Assembly (NCBI GenBank): GCA_004558805.1
Contig: SFDE01000003.1
Span: forward strand, 62,001 to 126,000
DNA length: 64,000 nucleotides
Direction of reading: 5' to 3'
From: Faecalibacterium prausnitzii
Lineage (GTDB): Bacteria; Bacillota; Clostridia; Oscillospirales; Ruminococcaceae
The notes below the pieces were generated by a model. It was not told the origin of the DNA and did no database searches. It saw only the letters and a program-made list of their open reading frames with translations. How positions within the stretch are numbered: the first letter of the stretch is position 1; the number at the start of each line of letters is the position of its first letter. A program made the position numbers and the translations under genes. Positions 58,953-64,000 of the stretch are shown in pieces.

Positions 58953-60752
58953 TCAGCAGCCGATGGCGGCGCACTTCTTTGCCAGCCAGTCCCGCTCCTC
59001 ATCGTTGAGGCGGGGAGCAAGCTTTTCAAAGACCTGACGGTGATAGTCGTTCAGCCAGTTCAGCTGATCTTTGGTCAGCACGCCGGGCATAATGGGAGAG
59101 GTGGCAATGGGCACAAAGGTGATGGGGCGGAAGGCAAGGAAGGTGCCGTACTGGTTGTCCGCCTTGTGGTAGCACTCGATCTCGTTTTCGATACGGATGC
59201 CCACCTGTCCTGCCTCGTAGACGCCGGGCTCATCGGTGACCACCATGCCGGGACGCATGAGGGTGGTGTTGCGTCCGTTCAGCGCATGGGGACCCTCGTG
59301 GACGTTGCCCACAAAGCTGACGCTGTGTCCGGTGCCGCAGCGGTAGTTGATCAGATGCTGCCACAGGGGCTCCCGGGCGATGGTGTCCAGCATGTGGCAG
59401 TCGCAGTAATCCAGCCACACTGCCTTGGCAATGTCGATGTGGCACTGCAGGGTCCAGGTGTAGAACAGCCGCTCCTCCTCGGTAAGCTCACCCAGAGGGT
59501 AGGTGCGGGTGATGTCGGTGGTGCCATCCATGTAGGTGGCGCCGCTGTCCACCAGCAAAAAGCCCTTGGGCTGGAGCTTTGCGTGGTCCTCCGGGGTGGC
59601 GTGGTAGTGCATCATGGCTGCATTGCCGCCGTATGCCGCAATGGTGCCAAAGCTTTCCACGATGAACTTATCGGTGCTGCTGCGGTACTTGTGCAGGATC
59701 TCGTCCACCGTCAGCTCGGTAAGCTCCTCTCCGGCAGCAAGGCGGCTTTCCAGCTCCATCTGGAACCGCACCATCGCCACGGCGTCCCGCAGGTGTGCTT
59801 CCCGGCTGTGTGCCATCTCCACCTCGTTCTTGACCCCCTTCATGGGCAGCAGGGGGTCGGCGGCGTCCTTTACGGTGAGGGCGGTGTTTGCTTCCAGCAC
59901 CTGATACACGGCGTAGTTCACAGAGCCGCTGTCTGCCAGCACAGTCTGGGGCTGGGTCTCGGCTGCCAGGAAGGACAGCACGTCACCGTATGCCGCAAAC
60001 GTCACGCCGTTTGCTTCCAGCTCTGCCTTTACTTCCGGGGTCACCCGGTCCGTGTTGATGAACAGCACCGCACGGTCCGGGGTCACATAGCAGTATGCCA
60101 TGGCGTAGGGGGTGCACTCGATGTCCATGGCACGGAGGTTCAGCAGCCATGCCAGATTGTCCAGCTTGCCCACCAGCTGGGCGGTGCAGCCCTGCTCCTT
60201 CAGCTTACTGCGCAGCTGGTCCAACTTTTCGGCAGGGGAGAAGCCTGCATATTCCTTGGGCAGGATCCATGCCGGGGTGGCAGGCAGGGCGGGACGACCC
60301 TCGGTCCACAGTTCATCTTCCAGATTCAGGGTCTTGATGGTGCCCCGCTTAGGCTCCAGAGCCTTTTTTACCCCGTTGACCAGAGCGCAGCTGGCGGTGA
60401 GACCGCACAGACCCAGCTTGCCGCCCTCCGGCAGCACACGGGCGCAGTACTCCTCCACCGTGGGCACTCCCGGCTCACCCATCCGCATCAGCTGGATCTC
60501 GGTGCCGGCGATCTCCTTTTCTGCCTGCACGAAATAGCGACCATCCGCCCAGACGGCGCTTTCGGTCATGGTCACCACAAAGTTGGAGTTCTCCCCGTGG
60601 AACCCGGAGAAGTAGGTCAGGGAGGTAAAGTGATCCGGCAGGTACTCGCTGGCGTGGGGATCGCCCACCGGGATCAGATAAACGTCCACACCGTTTGCCT
60701 TCATGGCGGCACGCAGGGCGGCAAGGCGCTCAGGAACAGTATTCATACTCAT
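58953..60752 (-). CDS. Xaa-Pro aminopeptidase (aminopeptidase P family, M24B)
   Basis: A 599-residue M24 metallopeptidase of the large APP1-like type. Two N-terminal creatinase-like domains (RLAALRAAMKANGVDVYLIPVGDPHASEYLP; LRSKLKEQGCTAQLVGKLDNLAWLLNLRA) precede the catalytic pita-bread domain. Metal ligands are in LLVDSGATYMDGTTDITRTYPLG (two Asp), GTGHSVSFVGNVHEGPH (His), MVVTDEPGVYEAGQVGIRIENEI (two Glu). It releases N-terminal residues before proline. Cytoplasmic. Promoter at 60816-60844. Start 60752; a second ATG at 60746 is equivalent. Confidence 0.93.
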   Translation of the reverse strand: MSMNTVPERLAALRAAMKANGVDVYLIPVGDPHASEYLPDHFTSLTYFSGFHGENSNFVVTMTESAVWADGRYFVQAEKEIAGTEIQLMRMGEPGVPTVEEYCARVLPEGGKLGLCGLTASCALVNGVKKALEPKRGTIKTLNLEDELWTEGRPALPATPAWILPKEYAGFSPAEKLDQLRSKLKEQGCTAQLVGKLDNLAWLLNLRAMDIECTPYAMAYCYVTPDRAVLFINTDRVTPEVKAELEANGVTFAAYGDVLSFLAAETQPQTVLADSGSVNYAVYQVLEANTALTVKDAADPLLPMKGVKNEVEMAHSREAHLRDAVAMVRFQMELESRLAAGEELTELTVDEILHKYRSSTDKFIVESFGTIAAYGGNAAMMHYHATPEDHAKLQPKGFLLVDSGATYMDGTTDITRTYPLGELTEEERLFYTWTLQCHIDIAKAVWLDYCDCHMLDTIAREPLWQHLINYRCGTGHSVSFVGNVHEGPHALNGRNTTLMRPGMVVTDEPGVYEAGQVGIRIENEIECYHKADNQYGTFLAFRPITFVPIATSPIMPGVLTKDQLNWLNDYHRQVFEKLAPRLNDEERDWLAKKCAAIGC

Positions 60753-60815
60753 AAAACAGCCTTCTTTCCGTTTTTTGCCGGAAAAACGTCCGGCGGCGGT
60801 GGTTTGCTACAGCTT

Positions 60816-60844
60816 ATTGTATCATTCCCCACCAAAGAATGCAA
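60816..60844 (-). promoter_or_regulatory. Sigma-A promoter of the aminopeptidase P gene
   Basis: On the minus strand TTGCAT (60839-60844), 17 bp, TACAAT (60816-60821). Confidence 0.65.
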
Positions 60845-60857
60845 TGCAGGGGAGAAC

Positions 60858-60992
60858 AAACCCTCTCCCTCATCGCTGTGCGATGCCACCTCCCCCGAAA
60901 GGGGGAGCTGGCGAACACAGTGAGCCTGAGAGGGTTGGCTCCCTCCCAGAGGGAGCTGGCAAAACCGTCAGGTTTTGACTGAGGGAGTTCGT
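60858..60992. repeat. Intergenic palindromic repeat (copy 3, composite)
   Basis: It contains ACCCTCTC...GAGAGGGT arms (about 60860-60936), the hairpin CTCCCCC/GGGGGAG (60890-60907), and GAGCTGGCGAACACAGTGAGCCTGAGAGGG split across 60905-60934. A second unit follows: CTCCCTC/GAGGGAG, GCTGGCAAAACCGTCAG and GACTGAGGGAG. The GGGAGCTGGCaAA...GAGCCTGA tail matches copy 1 in the his operon. Confidence 0.72.
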
Positions 60993-61152
60993 TCCGCCCC
61001 AAAACGCAACCGAATTGCAAAAAATGTTACAATTTTTTCTTCAAAAAAGCCCTTTTCGTATTGACAGCCTTGTTATAATAGAGGTGTAAGATTTTTACAG
61101 ACCAGCACTCTGCGGTTCTGTGTGCTAAGTAAAAGAAAGAGGCATTGAATCT

Positions 61153-62412
61153 ATGACCAAAATTGATATTTTTTCCGGCTTCCTTGGTGCCGGCAAGACC
61201 ACTCTGATCAAAAAGCTCATCAAGGAGTCCTTCGCCGGTCAGCAGGTAGTGCTGATCGAAAACGAGTTCGGTGAGATCGGCATTGACGGCGGCTTCCTGA
61301 AGGAGTCCGGCATCCAGATCAACGAGCTGAACGCAGGCTGCATCTGCTGCTCTCTGGTGGGCGATTTCCGCACCGCCCTGCAGCAGGTGGTGGAGCAGTA
61401 CCATCCCGACCGCATCGTCATCGAGCCCTCCGGCGTGGGCAAGCTCAGCGATGTGACCCGTGCCGTGGAGGGCGTTGCCGAGCATCTGGATGTGGAGCTG
61501 AACAGCTTTGTCACCGTGGCAGACGTGAACAAGGTCAAGATGTATATGAAGAACTTTGGCGAGTTCTACGACGACCAGATCAGCCACGCCAGCTGCATCC
61601 TGCTCAGCCGCACCCAGACTGCCAGCGAGGAGAAGATCGCCGCTGCCGTTGCCCTGCTGCGGGAGAAGAACCCCACCGCCACCATCGTCACCACCGACTG
61701 GGATCACCTGACCGGTGATCAGATCCTGAAGGCAATGTCCACCAAGGACGACTTCAAGGCAGAGCTCATTGCCCTTGCCGCCAAGGCAAACGAGGAGCAC
61801 GCCCACGAGGACGAGGAAGAGCATCACCATCATCACTACGACGAGAACGGCGTGTGCAGCTGCGGTCACCATCACGACCATGACGAGGACGACCACGACC
61901 ACGAGCACCATCATCATGATCACGACGAGGAGCACGATCATGAGGACCACTGCTGCGGTCACCACCACGATCATGACCATGAGGAGGACCACGAGGAGCA
62001 CGAGCACCATCATGATCACGAAGAGCATGATCACGAGGATCATTGCTGCTGCGGTCATCACCATGATCACGACCACGAGGACCACGACCACCACGATGAG
62101 CATTGCTCCTGCGGTCACCATCACCACGACCACCACGCCGATGAGGTGTTTACCAGCTGGGGCGTGGAGACTGCACGGAAGTTCACCAAGGCTGAGGTGG
62201 AGAATGCCCTCACCCAGCTGGATACCGGCAGTTACGGCATGATCCTCCGCAGCAAGGGCATCGTGGACGGCGGTGCCGACGGCTGGCTGGAGTTTGACTA
62301 CGTCCCCGGCGAGTGGGAAGTGCGCACCCGCAGCGCAGACGTGGGCGGCAAGCTGGTGGTCATCGGTTCCAAGATGAACGAAGCTGCCATTGCCCAGCTG
62401 TTCGGCTGCTGA
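61153..62412 (+). CDS. CobW/COG0523 G3E GTPase with long His-rich metal-binding insert
   Basis: A 419-residue G3E-family GTPase: Walker A FSGFLGAGKTT (7-17), ENEFGEIGID, metal motif GCICC (CxCC, 62-66) and EPSGVG (91-96). The NKxD base motif is replaced by LSRTQ. Residues 216-328 are an extraordinary run of His, Asp, Glu and Cys (HHHH, HDHDHE and C(S/C)CGHHH units repeated about four times). The C-terminal CobW_C domain (331-419) follows. COG0523 proteins insert or deliver Zn, Co or Ni; the insert probably stores or captures the metal. Start 61153 with AAAGAGGCA. Operon with the next G3E gene (24-bp gap). Confidence 0.92.
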   Translation: MTKIDIFSGFLGAGKTTLIKKLIKESFAGQQVVLIENEFGEIGIDGGFLKESGIQINELNAGCICCSLVGDFRTALQQVVEQYHPDRIVIEPSGVGKLSDVTRAVEGVAEHLDVELNSFVTVADVNKVKMYMKNFGEFYDDQISHASCILLSRTQTASEEKIAAAVALLREKNPTATIVTTDWDHLTGDQILKAMSTKDDFKAELIALAAKANEEHAHEDEEEHHHHHYDENGVCSCGHHHDHDEDDHDHEHHHHDHDEEHDHEDHCCGHHHDHDHEEDHEEHEHHHDHEEHDHEDHCCCGHHHDHDHEDHDHHDEHCSCGHHHHDHHADEVFTSWGVETARKFTKAEVENALTQLDTGSYGMILRSKGIVDGGADGWLEFDYVPGEWEVRTRSADVGGKLVVIGSKMNEAAIAQLFGC

Positions 62413-62436
62413 AAATAAAAGGAGAAACCATCTGCT

Positions 62437-63405
62437 ATGGGAAACGGAAACGAAATCCCGGTCTACCTGTTTGTGGGCTTTCTGGAAAGCGGCAAGACCA
62501 AATTCATTCAGGAGACCTTTGAGGACCCCAACTTTGACTCCGGCGACAAGACCCTGCTGCTGATCTGCGAGGAGGGCGAAGAGGAGTACAACGAAAAGAA
62601 ATTTGCCTTCCCCGGCGTCACCGTAAAGGTGCTGGAGGACAAGGCGGAGATGAACCCCCAAAATCTCGCCAAACTGGAGCGGGAGTCCGGAGCCGGACGG
62701 GTGGTCATCGAGTACAACGGTATGTGGCTGATGCAGGAACTGGCAGACGCCCTGCCGGAAAACTGGATCGTCTACCAGTGCATCGCCACCGCCGACGGTA
62801 CCACCGCCCTGACCTACGCCCGGGACAACTCCATGCGGAGCCTGATGCTGGACAAGATCGCCCGCAGCGAGCTTATCGTGTTCAACCGCGCCGAAGCGGT
62901 GAACAACGACGAAGCCCGGCAGGAGCTGCACAAGCTGGTGCGGCAGGCTTCCCGCAAGTGTGATATCGCCTACGAGTTCAAGGACGGCAGCGTGGCATAC
63001 GATGACATCCCCGACCCGCTGCCCTTTGACATCAACGCCGATGTGATCCAGATCCAGGACGATGATTTTGGTATCTGGTATATGGATTGTCAGGATGAGC
63101 CCCAGAAGTACACCGGCAAGACGGTAAAGTTCCTTGCGCAGGTGTGCCAGACCGGTCGTGCCGGCAAGAACAGCTTTGTGCCCGGTCGGTTTGCCATGAC
63201 CTGCTGCGTGCAGGACATCCAGTTTGTGGGCTTCCCCTGCAGCTACGATGGTTACAAGGCGCTGGAACAGCGCAGCTGGGTCACCGTCACCGCCAAGGTG
63301 AACTACAAGTTCCACAACATCTACCGGGGCAAGGGTCCCGTGCTCACCGCCCTCTCGGTGGAACCGGCGCAGAAGCCGCTGAACGACGTCGTAACGTTTT
63401 CTTAA
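62437..63405 (+). CDS. CobW-like GTPase fused to a YcgQ/TIGR03943-type C-terminal domain
   Basis: A 322-residue protein. Residues 1-195 are a divergent G3E GTPase: YLFVGFLESGKTKFIQETF (P-loop 14-21), VVIEYNGMW in place of EPSG, no CxCC, and FNRAEAV in the NKxD position. Residues about 205-322 match the C-terminal domain of YcgQ/TIGR03943 proteins: YTGKTVKFLAQVCQ, FVPGRFAMTCCVQDIQFVGFPCSYDGYKAL, RSWVTVTAKV. In B. subtilis YcgQ pairs with the YcgR permease under zinc-uptake control. Here it is joined to a GTPase without a permease. Start 62437 has AAAAGGAGAAA. Likely works with the His-rich GTPase upstream. Confidence 0.85.
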   Translation: MGNGNEIPVYLFVGFLESGKTKFIQETFEDPNFDSGDKTLLLICEEGEEEYNEKKFAFPGVTVKVLEDKAEMNPQNLAKLERESGAGRVVIEYNGMWLMQELADALPENWIVYQCIATADGTTALTYARDNSMRSLMLDKIARSELIVFNRAEAVNNDEARQELHKLVRQASRKCDIAYEFKDGSVAYDDIPDPLPFDINADVIQIQDDDFGIWYMDCQDEPQKYTGKTVKFLAQVCQTGRAGKNSFVPGRFAMTCCVQDIQFVGFPCSYDGYKALEQRSWVTVTAKVNYKFHNIYRGKGPVLTALSVEPAQKPLNDVVTFS

Positions 63406-63436
63406 TCCACTCTGATTGTATCAAGGAGGTTCTGGC

Positions 63437-63856
63437 ATGAAAGCATTGTTCCGTATTCTGGGCGCGGCTGCCGCCGTTGCCGTCACCGGTGCCGCTATCG
63501 TGGCGCTGGACAAGATCCTGAATCAGAAAGACCCCCTCCACGTGGAGGAAGTAGAGTTCCCGGAAGAAGCAGAACAGGACGCCGCCGAAGCCGAAAAGAC
63601 CGCCCAGGCATACGCCGAGGAGGAGGCAAAGGCAGAGGCTGCTTCGCCGGAAGCTCCCGCCGAAGAGGACGAGGCAGCTCCCCAGCCCGAAATGAGCCAG
63701 GACAAGCCCGCCTACGACCCGGAGTCTCCCAACCCCAACCCGGTGGAGGCAGGACCCGCCGTCGCCCCCAAGGACGAAAACGGCAGGTTTGACCCCGCCC
63801 ACATCGCAGAAGCAAGCGATTTTGGCGACTGGGAAGAGCAGGGCTGCAAAGGCTGA
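63437..63856 (+). CDS. Small membrane-anchored acidic protein, unknown
   Basis: A 139-residue protein: one N-terminal hydrophobic segment (ALFRILGAAAAVAVTGAAIVAL, 3-24), then an extremely acidic Ala/Glu/Pro-rich region (EEVEFPEEAEQDAAEAEKTAQAYAEEEAKAEAASPEAPAEEDEAA), ending DPAHIAEASDFGDWEEQGCKG. No known domain is recognised. It follows the CobW pair by 31 bp with a strong site (AAGGAGG), so it is probably part of the same operon. Disordered acidic tails can bind cations or act as spacers. Confidence 0.7.
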   Translation: MKALFRILGAAAAVAVTGAAIVALDKILNQKDPLHVEEVEFPEEAEQDAAEAEKTAQAYAEEEAKAEAASPEAPAEEDEAAPQPEMSQDKPAYDPESPNPNPVEAGPAVAPKDENGRFDPAHIAEASDFGDWEEQGCKG

Positions 63857-63865
63857 CAAAACAAC

Positions 63866-63900
63866 AAAAAACGGACGATGCTGCGCATCGTCCGTTTTTT
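63866..63900. terminator. Bidirectional terminator at the end of the CobW operon
   Basis: AAAAAACGGACGATG pairs with CATCGTCCGTTTTTT around a small CTGCG loop. Confidence 0.92.
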
Positions 63901-63901
63901 G

Positions 63902-64000
63902 TTACCCTCTGGCGATCTCCTGCAGCTTTTTGCGGTCCAGCACCTGCACCCCGCCCCGGTAGAGCTTTACCCAGCCCTCCTGCGCAAAGTACTTCAGCAT
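63902..64000 (-). CDS. C-terminal end of a Crp/Fnr-family regulator (partial)
   Basis: Only the last 32 residues are present: MLKYFAQEGWVKLYRGGVQVLDRKKLQEIARG. The pattern LKxFxxEGWVxLxRGxVxVLDRxxLxxIA is the final winged-helix segment of Crp/Fnr transcription factors. The gene continues past the right edge, so the first Met shown is probably internal. Confidence is moderate because of the short length. Confidence 0.65.
   Translation of the reverse strand: MLKYFAQEGWVKLYRGGVQVLDRKKLQEIARG

Larger units (their letters stand above)
60753..61152. other. 400-bp intergenic region with repeat and divergent promoters
   Basis: No gene. It holds the aminopeptidase promoter, repeat copy 3 (60858-60992), and the start region of the CobW operon. 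The latter has a TTGACA (61061-61066) and a TATAAT (61074-61079) that are too close to act as one pair; which one is used is unclear. No clear Zur box is seen. Confidence 0.55.

Noticed and set aside
61800..62140. Apparent tandem DNA repeat of CAC/CAT/GAC triplets
   Set aside because: It is the coding sequence of the His/Asp-rich insert in an intact gene; no separate repeat element or CRISPR-like spacing.
61027..63315. 762-codon open frame antisense to the CobW genes
   Set aside because: It is a mirror of the His-rich repeat and of strong G3E motifs on the plus strand (runs of Val/Met), with no ribosome site or domain.
1..64000. CRISPR array, prophage or complete insertion sequence
   Set aside because: No regularly spaced direct repeats, integrase, transposase or phage structural genes were seen; only remnants at 4.2-8.0 kb and intergenic palindromic repeats.

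Overview
The window looks like a chromosomal segment of a gut Firmicute of the Oscillospiraceae, most likely Faecalibacterium or a close relative. This is inferred from the GC-rich genes with strong GGAGG-type ribosome binding sites, the gene content (beta-glucuronidase-type locus, DUF3048 and BspA-like lipoproteins, ECF S component, split transketolase) and the intergenic repeat style. No database search was possible. About 60 protein genes, several gene remnants and one tRNA are recognised. Both ends are cut inside genes.

Layout. 1-4.2 kb: partial esterase, ilvE, a HAD phosphatase, and a zinc-ribbon protein paired with a PP2C phosphatase. 4.2-8.2 kb: a relatively AT-rich, remnant-laden patch ending at tRNA-Lys(TTT), holding a DUF3427 helicase tail, a BspA-like leucine-rich lipoprotein, an XRE regulator and an HsdR tail. 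8.3-14.7 kb: a glucuronide-type utilisation locus (UxuB-like SDR, GPH transporter, AraC regulator, large GH2 enzyme) with a matching promoter/operator in front of transporter and enzyme. 14.8-22.7 kb: DUF3048 lipoproteins, twin-arginine-type small lipoproteins, a histidine phosphatase, an LRR lipoprotein, an XRE regulator and an odd phosphoribosyltransferase. 22.7-25.6 kb: NSS and MATE transporters. 25.7-34.2 kb: a complete histidine operon headed by a HisZ-HisG fusion.

34.4-39.2 kb: a duplicated-domain lipoprotein, thioredoxin, split transketolase and an ECF S component behind a structured leader. 39.2-42.1 kb: a metal-efflux set (ArsR, HMA chaperone, P-type ATPase) with an unexpected cluster of DnaA-box-like 9-mers between chaperone and pump. 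42.2-45 kb: SstT symporter, GNAT and a minimal AraC protein. 45-49.5 kb: pstSCAB-phoU. 49.7-53.5 kb: two more RR lipoproteins, GNAT, prmA and rsmE. 53.5-60.8 kb: a divergent PTS enzyme I, patatin, HAD, LytTR regulator, GT2 and aminopeptidase P. 61.1-64 kb: a His-rich CobW GTPase, a second CobW-like GTPase fused to a YcgQ/TIGR03943-type domain, an acidic membrane-anchored protein, and the end of a Crp/Fnr regulator.

The most unusual items are the HisZG fusion, the paired G3E GTPases (one fused to YcgQ), the DnaA-box-like cluster outside an origin context, the shared operator in the GH2 locus, repeat elements embedded inside the his and pst operons, and three proteins whose family-defining catalytic residues are replaced (enzyme I, PRTase, LytTR receiver).
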